A stretch of 64,000 nucleotides of DNA from Yoonia sediminilitoris (lineage in GTDB: Bacteria; Pseudomonadota; Alphaproteobacteria; Rhodobacterales; Rhodobacteraceae): the NCBI RefSeq assembly GCF_003058085.1, contig NZ_QBUD01000009.1, positions 1 through 64,000 of the forward strand. The letters are read 5' to 3'. Positions within the stretch are counted from its first letter, which is position 1, and each line of letters opens with the position of its first letter. Positions 10,257 to 17,776 of this stretch are shown piece by piece. A model generated the notes under the pieces. It did no database searches. It had not been told where the DNA came from and saw nothing but the letters and a program-made list of their open reading frames with translations. The translations under genes and the position numbers were made by a program.

Positions 10257-11036
10257 TTGACCAAACAGACACGACCTGAATTTCACGTCAGTATCGCGCA
10301 GTCGCATGCCGATCTGATGGCGGCAGAGCGCCTGCGTTATGATGTGTTTGTCGCTGAACTGGGGGGTGACGGCCCATTGGTCGACCATGTGGGACACCGC
10401 GAACGCGACCGTTTTGACCCCTACGCCACGCATTTTCTGTTGCGCGATCTGTCGCAGGTCCATGATCGGCAGGTTGTCGGTGTCTACCGGGTGATGACCC
10501 AAGAGGCCGCCTGTGCTGCGGGCGGATTTTATTGTGACGGCGAATTCGATTTGACCCCTCTGCGCGAGAGTGGGCAAAACCTGCTGGAATTAGGGCGTTC
10601 CTGTTTGCATCCGGATTATCGCGGCGGTCCGGGACTGATGCATTTGTGGGCAGCAATTGCCGCTTTTGTGGCCGGGCGGGATATTACCTTGTTATTTGGT
10701 GTCGCGTCGTTTCATGGCACGGACGTGAATTTATTTGCAGGAGCACTCAGCCTTTTACACCAAAGACATCTGGCCCCGCCGCCGTTGCGCGTTGTGCCGC
10801 GTGGCCCGAATGCCCTGCGCATGGATCAGATCGCCGCAGATCATATTGACCGGGTTGCCGCCATGCGCGAAACACCCGCCCTGATCAAAGCCTACCTGCG
10901 CCTTGGGGGTGTTGTGGGGGATGGCGCTTACGTCGATCACGCATTCAACACGACTGATATTTGCCTGATCCTGCCCACTGCGGCTGTCGGGGCCTTTCAA
11001 CGCAGCACGCTGGAAAAGATGCAACAACATGGCTGA
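10257..11036 (+). CDS. olsB: L-ornithine N(alpha)-acyltransferase OlsB
   Basis: A 259-residue acyltransferase of the GNAT-like OlsB family, which moves a 3-hydroxyacyl chain from acyl carrier protein to ornithine to give lyso-ornithine lipid. Family features are AERLRYDVFVAELGGDG, the catalytic-region GVYRVMTQEAA, and LELGRSCLHPDYRGG. The only in-frame start before the conserved part is a TTG at 10257, because TGA at 10242-10244 closes the frame. An ATG at 10241 in another frame would read MKAPVLDQTDTT and stop, so a TTG start or a small frameshift near 10260 are both possible. olsA overlaps by 8 bases. Confidence 0.9.
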   Translation: MTKQTRPEFHVSIAQSHADLMAAERLRYDVFVAELGGDGPLVDHVGHRERDRFDPYATHFLLRDLSQVHDRQVVGVYRVMTQEAACAAGGFYCDGEFDLTPLRESGQNLLELGRSCLHPDYRGGPGLMHLWAAIAAFVAGRDITLLFGVASFHGTDVNLFAGALSLLHQRHLAPPPLRVVPRGPNALRMDQIAADHIDRVAAMRETPALIKAYLRLGGVVGDGAYVDHAFNTTDICLILPTAAVGAFQRSTLEKMQQHG

Positions 11037-11874
11037 AAGCTGGAAGGGTGTGCCGGAAGAGGATTTGCCGCCTATCACGGCAACGGGGTGGTTTCGGGTG
11101 ATGTTGCGTGGCTTGACGCTGGGCACGCTGGTCTTTGGCGGGTTGCTCATTCTGCTTGTGGTGCGCCTGATCGAATGGCCGTTGTTCGGACAACGCCGAC
11201 CTGTCACGCCCTATATCACGCAAGTGGTGTGCCGGAACAGTTTCCGGATTCTGGGCATGGGCTATGCAAGTCAGGGCGCGCCGATGCAGGGGGCCGGGGC
11301 GGTTGTCGCAAACCATAGTTCCTGGCTCGATATTTTCGCGCTGAATGCCCGAAAGCGCATCTACTTCGTGGCCAAGGCGGAGGTTGCTGGATGGCCCGCG
11401 ATTGGGTGGCTGGCGCGGGCGACCGGCACTGTCTTTATCAAGCGCGACCGGCGCGAGGCGTCCGCACAGGTGCAGCTTTTTCGGGAACGGCTTGCTGCTG
11501 GCCACAAGTTGCTGTTTTTCCCTGAAGGGACATCAACGGACGGGCTGCGCGTGCTGCCATTCAAACCAACACTTTTTGCGGCCTTCTTTGACCCTGCGTT
11601 GGCGCCGCACTTGCAGCTACAGGCCGTGACTGTTGTTTATACCCCGCCAGAGGGGGCCGATCTGCGATTCTATGGTTGGTGGGGGGACATGGACTTTGCC
11701 CCGCACTTACTGGCCAGTCTGGCAGCGGCCAAGCATGGCAAAGTCACCGTAATCTATCATGCGCCAGTAAAGCTGAACGATTTCGAAAACCGCAAGGCGC
11801 TGGCAAAAGCGCTGGAAGATCAGGTGCGCAGTGCGCTACCCGAGCATGGCTTGATACAGGGTGCGGAGGGCTGA
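11029..11874 (+). CDS. olsA: lyso-ornithine lipid O-acyltransferase OlsA
   Basis: A 281-residue membrane-bound PlsC-type acyltransferase completing ornithine-lipid synthesis by O-acylating lyso-ornithine lipid. One N-terminal membrane helix (LTLGTLVFGGLLILLVVRLI) precedes the acyltransferase domain. Block I is NHSSWLDIF (the H(X4)D variant NHSSWLD), block III FFPEGTSTDG. Pairing with olsB supports OlsA rather than a general PlsC, although many PlsC-like enzymes act on both substrates. The start overlaps the olsB end. The last 39 bases overlap, convergently, the ThiE-like gene on the other strand. Confidence 0.88.
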   Translation: MAESWKGVPEEDLPPITATGWFRVMLRGLTLGTLVFGGLLILLVVRLIEWPLFGQRRPVTPYITQVVCRNSFRILGMGYASQGAPMQGAGAVVANHSSWLDIFALNARKRIYFVAKAEVAGWPAIGWLARATGTVFIKRDRREASAQVQLFRERLAAGHKLLFFPEGTSTDGLRVLPFKPTLFAAFFDPALAPHLQLQAVTVVYTPPEGADLRFYGWWGDMDFAPHLLASLAAAKHGKVTVIYHAPVKLNDFENRKALAKALEDQVRSALPEHGLIQGAEG

Positions 11875-12462
11875 CGCCGGATCGGACTCTGCCCAGATTT
11901 CGTCGCCGATGCCAAAGAAATCGGTATGCGGGGCAAGGGCACGGATCAGCTCAGCGTCTAGAGCACCTTCGGCGACCACGGGAACCTCAATCATCAATGA
12001 CCACCATTCGAAAAGTTCTTGCCCGGCCCGTCTGCCATCACCAAGGGCGGTCTGACCCACGGGGCCAAAACTGACATAATCTACACCCAATTCGCCCGCT
12101 GTCATGCCATCATGTCGTGAGTTGCCACAAAAGCTGCCGACGATGGCGTCATCGCCCAGATCCTTGCGGACTTTGGCGACAGAGCGGGCGCCATCGTTCA
12201 AATGCACGCCATCCAGTCCCAGACGTTCGACCATCAGGACATGGCTGTCGATCACTAATGCGACGTCACGGGCGTGGGTCACTTCACGCAGGGCATCCGC
12301 GGCCTTGGCGATGCGGCTATCATCCTTGGTGGAAAGTGCCAGACGGACGCAGGCCACATCTGTCTGGTCCAGACATTCGGCCAATTGCGCAGGATAAGTG
12401 GAAAGATCAAATTCTGACGGGGTAATCAGATAGATTTGCGGGTGTTCAGGGGCGTCCGTCAT
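11836..12462 (-). CDS. ThiE-like protein (thiamine-phosphate synthase family)
   Basis: A 208-residue TIM-barrel protein of the thiamine-phosphate synthase/TenI family, which in its active form couples hydroxymethylpyrimidine diphosphate and thiazole phosphate. The barrel pattern is seen in VACVRLALSTKD, DVALVIDSHVLMVERLGLDGVHL, VDYVSFGPVG and PVVAEGALDA. Several canonical ThiE positions differ: the barrel strand has FCGNSRHDG where GxSxHxxEE is expected, and no thi genes are adjacent. Rhodobacterales carry such a stand-alone copy, often annotated thiamine phosphate synthase; activity is uncertain. It converges on olsA with a 39-base overlap. Confidence 0.75.
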   Translation of the reverse strand: MTDAPEHPQIYLITPSEFDLSTYPAQLAECLDQTDVACVRLALSTKDDSRIAKAADALREVTHARDVALVIDSHVLMVERLGLDGVHLNDGARSVAKVRKDLGDDAIVGSFCGNSRHDGMTAGELGVDYVSFGPVGQTALGDGRRAGQELFEWWSLMIEVPVVAEGALDAELIRALAPHTDFFGIGDEIWAESDPASALRTLYQAMLG

Positions 12463-12620
12463 GGTGGGCGTTCCGGGCTTTTGGTTATTCTTGGCGGGTT
12501 CTAGCGTGGTTTTGGCGGTTTGGCCATGGGCAGTGGCCTGTGGAATTTGCGCAGATCATTGCAAACTTGCCAAGTCAGCATGGCCAGCGTATCAGGCCGC
12601 GATGCTGCAAAGGACCCCCA

Positions 12621-13361
12621 ATGCCTGATCCCAAACCGCAACCTGCCTTTGTCCTGATCCGTCCGCAGATGGGCGAAAACATCGGTGCTGCGGCGCGGGC
12701 GATGTGGAATTTCGGTCTGGACCGGATGCGGATTATTGATCCGCGCGATGGGTGGCCGAACCAGAAGGCCGTCGCCATGGCCAGCGGGGCCGGGCGGCTG
12801 TTGGACGAGGCCCAATTGTTCGACACAACGCCTGCGGCGATTGCCGACTGTGATTTTGTTTATGCGACAACCGCGCGGCCGCGCGGGTTGACCAAACCCG
12901 TTTTCACACCTCAAGCTGCCATGCAAGACGCGCGCGCGCGCATCGCGGCAGGCGCGCGGGTGGCGGTCATGTTCGGACCGGAGCGCGCAGGCATGGAAAA
13001 TGACGACATTGCCCGGGCCAACGCGATTATCTCGGTGCCGGTGAACCCGGACTTTCCATCACTGAATCTGGCGCAATGCGTACTGCTGACCGGCTATGAA
13101 TGGCGCCGCGAGGCGGCTCCGGTTGAACCTGTGCGTGTGGATGCTGTCGCTGACTGGGCAGAACAGATCGAAATAGAAAAGCTTGCCAGTCATTTTGAAG
13201 AACGGCTGGAGACTGCTGGTTTCTTTTTTCCGCAGGCCAAAGCCGCGAACATGAAGATGAATTTGCGCAACCTGTGGTCACGCATGCCGCTGACCCGCGC
13301 AGATGTGCAGATTTTACATGGAGTCATGCGCCAGATGGTGCGTTGGAAAGAACGCGGGTAG
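12621..13361 (+). CDS. trmJ: tRNA/rRNA 2'-O-methyltransferase TrmJ-like (SPOUT)
   Basis: A 246-residue SPOUT-class RNA methyltransferase, most like TrmJ, which 2'-O-methylates nucleotide 32 of tRNA. Knotted-fold motifs are present: FVLIRPQMGENIGAAARAM at the N terminus, FGPERAGMENDDIARANAII, and the C-terminal PSLNLAQCVLLTGYEWRRE that closes the AdoMet pocket. A short C-terminal helical region (MKMNLRNLWSRMPLTRADVQ) follows. AAGGA lies 8 bases before the ATG at 12621. The TAG stop is part of a palindromic intergenic repeat. Confidence 0.9.
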   Translation: MPDPKPQPAFVLIRPQMGENIGAAARAMWNFGLDRMRIIDPRDGWPNQKAVAMASGAGRLLDEAQLFDTTPAAIADCDFVYATTARPRGLTKPVFTPQAAMQDARARIAAGARVAVMFGPERAGMENDDIARANAIISVPVNPDFPSLNLAQCVLLTGYEWRREAAPVEPVRVDAVADWAEQIEIEKLASHFEERLETAGFFFPQAKAANMKMNLRNLWSRMPLTRADVQILHGVMRQMVRWKERG

Positions 13362-13384
13362 ATGGATCAGGATCCATCTTACGG
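13359..13384. repeat. GATGGATC-type palindromic intergenic repeat, copy 1
   Basis: GATGGATC and GATCCATC flank a 2-base centre (13361-13378), followed by TTACGG. The first three bases TAG are the stop codon of trmJ. An almost identical element starts at 35422, again beginning with the stop codon of the preceding gene. The hairpin has no T tract, so it is more likely a REP-like repeat than a classical terminator, though it may protect the mRNA end. Confidence 0.75.
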
Positions 13385-13469
13385 TCTGGCGTCTGTGGCA
13401 CTCTGACGCTTGCAGCCGCCTGTTGCCAAGCATAGGTTCCGCGCATCAATAAACAGGACCGGAGGGGGC

Positions 13470-14606
13470 ATGGCCACCAAACGCAGTATTTTTGAAGAGG
13501 TCGGCGATACGCCCAAGCAGGTTGCCGCTCCGGGCGGGATTGGCAAGGTGGCCCAGGGTGCACGCGGGGCGATCCGCGTCTGGCTGATGGCACTTTTCGC
13601 ATTGGTCGTCGTTATGATAGTCGTTGGCGGTCTGACCCGCCTGACCGACAGCGGCCTGTCGATCACGGAATGGAAACCTGTCACCGGTGCGTTGCCCCCC
13701 TTGTCTGCGGATGTCTGGCAGTCGGAGTTCGACAAATACCGCGCCATTCCGGAATATCAGTTGCAGAACAAGGGCATGACACTGACTGAGTTCAAGGTTA
13801 TCTACTATTGGGAGTGGGGTCACAGGCAGCTTGGCCGTGTGATCGGACTGGTTTGGGCGGCAGGTTTTCTGTTCTTTCTTGCAACCCGCAAGATTCCTGC
13901 GGGCTGGACCGGGCGGCTTTTGTTTATCGGCGCTTTGGGCGGTTTGCAGGGCTTTATCGGCTGGTGGATGGTGTCCTCTGGCCTTGAGGAGGGGATGCTG
14001 GATGTCGCGTCATATCGGCTGGCCACCCATCTTGGCCTTGCCTTTGTGATATTCGGCTTCATCAGCTGGTATGTCTACCGGCTGGGACGCACGCAGGCGG
14101 ATTTGTTGCAGGCCCGGCGCAGCGGCGATGCGGGCCTTGCGCGGATGACATCGTTTCTGGTTGGCTTTGCCTTCTTTCAGATTTTGCTGGGCGCACTGGT
14201 CGCAGGCATTGACGCGGGCCGCGCCTATCCTGACTGGCCCTTGATGGCAGGTGGGTTTTTGCCGCCGCAGCCTTTTGATCTTCAACCGCTCTGGCGGAAC
14301 TTCTTTGAGGATGCGGGGCTTGTTCAGTTCATGCACCGGATGGCGGGGTATCTGCTGTTTCTGTTCGGCTTGGTCGTGTGGCTGCGTGCCCGCAAGTCGG
14401 CCAACGACCTGACCCGGTTTGCATTCAATGCGGTCATGGCGCTGATGCTGGTCCAGATGGTGTTGGGGATTGTCACTGTGATCTACGCAGCCCCGTGGCA
14501 GATTGCCATCGTGCATCAGCTGGGGGCCGTTGTGCTGTGGGCGCTGATCTTGCGCGCCCGCTTTCTGGCGCAATATCCATTGCCGCAATCTATCAAGGGG
14601 GCCTGA
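13470..14606 (+). CDS. ctaA: heme A synthase (CtaA/COX15, type 2)
   Basis: A 378-residue inner-membrane enzyme oxidising the C8 methyl of heme O to give heme A for aa3-type cytochrome oxidase. Eight hydrophobic segments are visible. The two pairs of haem-ligand histidines lie in EWGHRQLGR and RLATHLGLAF in the first half, and FMHRMAGY and IVHQLGAVV in the second. VGGLTRLTDSGLSITEWKPV is the family signature at about 50-69. GGAGGGGG precedes the ATG at 13470. No other cytochrome oxidase gene is adjacent. The M32 peptidase gene begins 3 bases after its stop. Confidence 0.95.
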   Translation: MATKRSIFEEVGDTPKQVAAPGGIGKVAQGARGAIRVWLMALFALVVVMIVVGGLTRLTDSGLSITEWKPVTGALPPLSADVWQSEFDKYRAIPEYQLQNKGMTLTEFKVIYYWEWGHRQLGRVIGLVWAAGFLFFLATRKIPAGWTGRLLFIGALGGLQGFIGWWMVSSGLEEGMLDVASYRLATHLGLAFVIFGFISWYVYRLGRTQADLLQARRSGDAGLARMTSFLVGFAFFQILLGALVAGIDAGRAYPDWPLMAGGFLPPQPFDLQPLWRNFFEDAGLVQFMHRMAGYLLFLFGLVVWLRARKSANDLTRFAFNAVMALMLVQMVLGIVTVIYAAPWQIAIVHQLGAVVLWALILRARFLAQYPLPQSIKGA

Positions 14607-14609
14607 CCC

Positions 14610-16079
14610 GTGTCTGCATATGAAGAACTTATGGCGTTTCAGCGCTAGACCGAGGCACTGGGGCAGATCGCAGGTCGTCTGGGTTGGGATCAGGAAACCG
14701 TGATGCCCGCGGGCGCAACCCCACAGCGGGCCGAAGAGCATGGCGCGATGGCGAATATCCTGCATGCACGTCGGATTGATCCGCGCGTGGGTGAATGGTT
14801 GGCGCAGGCCGAGGCAATTGATGAGGTTGCCAAAGCCAACCTGCGCCACATCCGCCGCAATTTCGAGCGCACCGCCAAGGTGCCCGCAAAGTTGGCTACA
14901 GCTTTGGCCAAGACCACATCACTGGCGCACGGTGTCTGGGCGCGGGCTCGCGCCGATGAAGATGTGGCGGCATTTCTTCCGATCCTGCAAGAGGTCGTGG
15001 ACCTGCGCAAGGAGGAGGCGGCGGCGGTTGCAGGCAACGCCGACCCCTATGACGCGCTGCTTGATGATTACGAGGCAGGTGCCACAGGGGCGCAATTGGC
15101 GGCGATGTTTGATGCGTTGCGCCCGCGACTGGTTGCCCTGCGCGCGGCCATTCTGGAGCAGCCCGCCCCGGCCCAGCTAAACCAGATTTTCGATGAAGCA
15201 GGGCAGCTGGCGCTCTCACACAAGCTCGCCCTGGCCTTTGGATATGACGTGCAAAACGGGCGTATTGATCAGGCGGTGCATCCGTTTTCATCGGGGTCGG
15301 GGCTGGATGTGCGGATTACCACCCGCACCAGTGCCCACGATCCGTTTGGCTGCTTTTATTCGACCGTGCATGAGGTGGGCCATGCCGCCTATGAACAAGG
15401 GATTGACGCACAACATCTGCTGACCCCGTTGGGCCGCGGTGTATCAATGGGCGTCCATGAAAGCCAAAGCCGGATTTATGAAAACCAACTAGGCCGCAGC
15501 CGTGCTTTTACCGGCTGGCTTTACGGGCAGATGCGCGACATGTTCGGTGACTTCGGGATCGCCGATGAAGACGCCTTTTTTGCCACGGTCAACCGTGTCA
15601 GCGACGGGTTTATCCGCACCGAGGCAGATGAAGTGCAGTATAATTTGCACGTGCTGCTGCGTTTTGATCTTGAGCGGGCACTGATCGCGGGTGATCTGGC
15701 GGTTGGTGATCTGGAGGCGGCCTGGAATGACCGGTTTGCGGCCGATTTCGGATTTGCCGTTGATAGACCTTCAAACGGTGTCTTGCAGGATGTGCATTGG
15801 TCTGAAGGGCTGTTTGGTTATTTCCCGACCTACAGTCTGGGTAATGTCTATGCCGGTTGCCTGCATGAAGCACTGCGCAAGGCGGTGCCTGATCTGGATA
15901 GCGGACTGGCCAAGGGTGACACGTCACAGGCGACCGGATGGCTACGCGACAACCTGCAAAAATATGGTGGGTTGCGCACGCCTGTGGAGACGATCACGCA
16001 TGCCGCTGGCGGGCCGCCGTCAGAAGGGCCGCTGTTGGCCTACCTAGAGGATAAATTCGGCGCAATTTACGGGTTATGA
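14610..16079 (+). pseudogene. M32 carboxypeptidase with in-frame amber codon
   Basis: Carboxypeptidase Taq (M32) family, a cytoplasmic metallo-carboxypeptidase. From GTG 14610 the reading is MSAYEELMAFQR, then TAG (14646-14648), then TEALGQIAGRLGWDQETVMP in the same frame, which continues uninterrupted to 16079. The zinc-binding HEVGH motif is at codon 254-258 (15369 on) and HESQSR follows, so everything after the stop looks selected. The family normally has Glu or Gln where the stop falls, consistent with a single-base GAG/CAG to TAG change. Translation could restart at GTG 14700 or ATG 14703, giving about 459 residues without the first helix. A sequencing error is possible. Confidence 0.85.
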
Positions 16080-16084
16080 CTGTC

Positions 16085-16120
16085 GGAGCCTCCGGCGGGG
16101 ATATTTTTGGCCATAAGAAG
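16085..16120 (+). repeat. GCCTCCGGCGGGGATATTT interspersed repeat, copy A
   Basis: GGAGCCTCCGGCGGGGATAT continuing TTTTGGCCATAAGAAG, between the convergent ends of the M32 peptidase and the enoyl-CoA hydratase. It is nearly identical to segments at 51310-51343 (reverse strand) and 61283-61321. The short GGAGCCTCC part is itself palindromic. Confidence 0.8.
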
Positions 16121-16128
16121 CCATGGCC

Positions 16129-16911
16129 CTAAGACCAGTCCGGATCGCGTTTTTCAAGGAATGCGGTGATGCCTTCGTTTGTTTGCTGATCAAGCATATT
16201 TTCGACCATCACTGCCCCTGTGTAGGCATAGGCGTCTGCTGTTGGCATTTGGAGCTGTTCGTAGAAGGCCGACTTGCCGATCTTGATGGCGGTTGGCAGT
16301 TTTGCGGCGATCATTTGTGCCAGCGACCGAGTTTCGGCGTCCAGTGTTTGCATTGGGACGGCGCGGTTGATCAGCCCGAGTTTACGGGCCTCGGCTGCAT
16401 GCAGGAACCGCCCCGTTGTCAGCATCTCGAACGCGGCCTTGCGCGGGATATTGCGCGTCAGGGCGACCATTGGTGTGGAACAGAACAGGCCGATGTTGAC
16501 GCCGTTGACCCCAAATCGCGTGTCGTCCGCCGCAATCGCCATGTCGCAGGTTGCGACAAGCTGGCAGCCTGCGGCTGTGGCAATGCCGTGTACCTGTGCG
16601 ATGACGGGCTGCGGCATTGATTGCACCCGCTGCATCATGGCGGCACAGCGATCAAATAGGTCCTTGAAATAACCGGCACCCCCATCAGGTGCCTGCCTGC
16701 CGGCTTGCATTTCCTTCAGATCATGGCCCGCACAGAAGGCCTTGCCCGTGCCGCGCAGGATCACGGCCCTGATGGAGTCATCCTCGGCGATTGTATCAAA
16801 TGCGCCATGCAAAGCAGCAAGCATCGCGTCTGACAATGCGTTCAGGCGGTCCGGTGCATTCATTGTCAGGGTTGCAATATGCCCTGCGTCTTGTCTGTCT
16901 AGGATTGTCAT
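16129..16911 (-). CDS. enoyl-CoA hydratase/isomerase (crotonase family)
   Basis: A 260-residue crotonase-fold protein. The first oxyanion-hole region is GKAFCAGHDLKEM (about 62-74) and the second is HGIATAAGCQLVATCDMAIA (about 107-126). The AGC rather than GGG/GGC element and the loss of the two catalytic glutamates of classical hydratase make the exact reaction uncertain; it resembles the ECHDC3 group. The ATG at 16911 is preceded by GGGGGGCC. It stands alone, convergent with the M32 peptidase and divergent from the thioesterase gene. A role in fatty-acyl-CoA metabolism is inferred only from family. Confidence 0.87.
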   Translation of the reverse strand: MTILDRQDAGHIATLTMNAPDRLNALSDAMLAALHGAFDTIAEDDSIRAVILRGTGKAFCAGHDLKEMQAGRQAPDGGAGYFKDLFDRCAAMMQRVQSMPQPVIAQVHGIATAAGCQLVATCDMAIAADDTRFGVNGVNIGLFCSTPMVALTRNIPRKAAFEMLTTGRFLHAAEARKLGLINRAVPMQTLDAETRSLAQMIAAKLPTAIKIGKSAFYEQLQMPTADAYAYTGAVMVENMLDQQTNEGITAFLEKRDPDWS

Positions 16912-16975
16912 TCTTGGCCCCCCATGGTGATTTGTCCCGAACTCTAGGGGAGGACGCAGGAATTTGGAACTGAAG

Positions 16976-17383
16976 ATGGACATTGCAGCGCTTGAAAGCT
17001 TCGTTGCAGAGCAATTCCCCCAAGTGGCTGGTGATTTTACCGTTGACGCCCTCGACGAGAGCCAGGTGACCGTCCGGCTAAATGTTCAAGACAGGCACTT
17101 GCGCCCCGGCGGCACAGTATCGGGCCCAAGCATGTTTGCGTTGGCTGATCTTGGTATGTATTTTGCTGTTCTGTCCCGGCTGGGGCCTGTGGCGTTGGCG
17201 GTGACAGCCAATTGCTCGATTGATTTCATGCGCAAGCCCGCCGCCGGTGTTGATATGCTGTGCGTGACCCGGCTGCTGAAATTGGGTCGTGTTTTGGCGG
17301 TCGGCGATGCGTTGCTGTATAGCGAAGGGCTTGCGCCGCCGGTTGCGCGCGCGTCGCTGACCTATGCGATACCGCCAAAATAA
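16976..17383 (+). CDS. PaaI-family acyl-CoA thioesterase
   Basis: A 135-residue hotdog-fold thioesterase, probably hydrolysing acyl-CoA esters in the cytoplasm. The PaaI pattern is LRPGGTVSGPSMFALADLGM (substrate/CoA helix with the acidic catalytic Asp) and AVTANCSIDFMRKPAAGVD. The ATG at 16976 is the first ATG; a TTG at 16964 gives four more residues and has a better-placed ribosome site (GGGGAGG at 16947-16953), so the true start may be there. It is divergent from the crotonase-family gene, 64 bases apart, and the two may act in one acyl-CoA pathway. Confidence 0.85.
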   Translation: MDIAALESFVAEQFPQVAGDFTVDALDESQVTVRLNVQDRHLRPGGTVSGPSMFALADLGMYFAVLSRLGPVALAVTANCSIDFMRKPAAGVDMLCVTRLLKLGRVLAVGDALLYSEGLAPPVARASLTYAIPPK

Positions 17384-17442
17384 AAACGGGCCGGAATTGA
17401 TCCAGCCCAGTTGGGGAATGGCAAAGGCTTAGGGTCCTGATC

Positions 17443-17670
17443 CTAGTCCTGCCAGAAAGATTTGTCGGCTTCCGCTTGCGCGGTCACAGGGTCCAGACCA
17501 ATGTCGCGCAGCAAATGCGGATCAAGCGTGCGCAGATGCTTGCGGGTCTTTCGCAGGCGATCCCATTTGGTCACGGCCACCGCAAAACGGACCGCAACGA
17601 CCGCCAGAACTGGCAGTGGTACGTGGTCGTTCAATGTGGCGATGTGCGCAGATCTCAGCGCTTGTGACAT
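17443..17670 (-). CDS. DUF1127 small protein
   Basis: A 75-residue protein with the DUF1127 (YjiS-like) motif at the C terminus: KTRKHLRTLDPHLLRDIGLD. The N-terminal half has a weakly hydrophobic stretch (PLPVLAVVAVRFAVAV). Alphaproteobacterial DUF1127 proteins are small, arginine-rich and have been linked to RNA turnover and phosphate or stress responses in other genera; the role here is unknown. GAAGGA lies before the ATG. It is divergent from a MocR regulator, a pairing that suggests the regulator controls it. Confidence 0.9.
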   Translation of the reverse strand: MSQALRSAHIATLNDHVPLPVLAVVAVRFAVAVTKWDRLRKTRKHLRTLDPHLLRDIGLDPVTAQAEADKSFWQD

Positions 17671-17685
17671 GGGTTCATTCCTTCA

Positions 17686-17776
17686 ATTGTATTGACACAA
17701 TATAGCAAGATGCTATGGCTGACTGATACAATTAGTGAGAGTGTTAGGTCTAGGAAATGATTGTACCCGATACAAT
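17686..17776. promoter_or_regulatory. DUF1127/MocR intergenic operator region
   Basis: The 86-base gap carries repeated ATACAAT motifs: ATTGTAT (17686-17692, inverted), ACACAAT (17695-17701, one mismatch), ATACAAT (17726-17732) and ATACAAT (17770-17776, inside the MocR coding start). The first two form a palindrome, ATTGTATTGACACAAT. A second perfect palindrome, ATAGCAAGATGCTAT, occupies 17702-17716. A perfect -35 TTGACA (17692-17697) faces the MocR gene, so its own product could autorepress. Binding is inferred. Confidence 0.55.
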
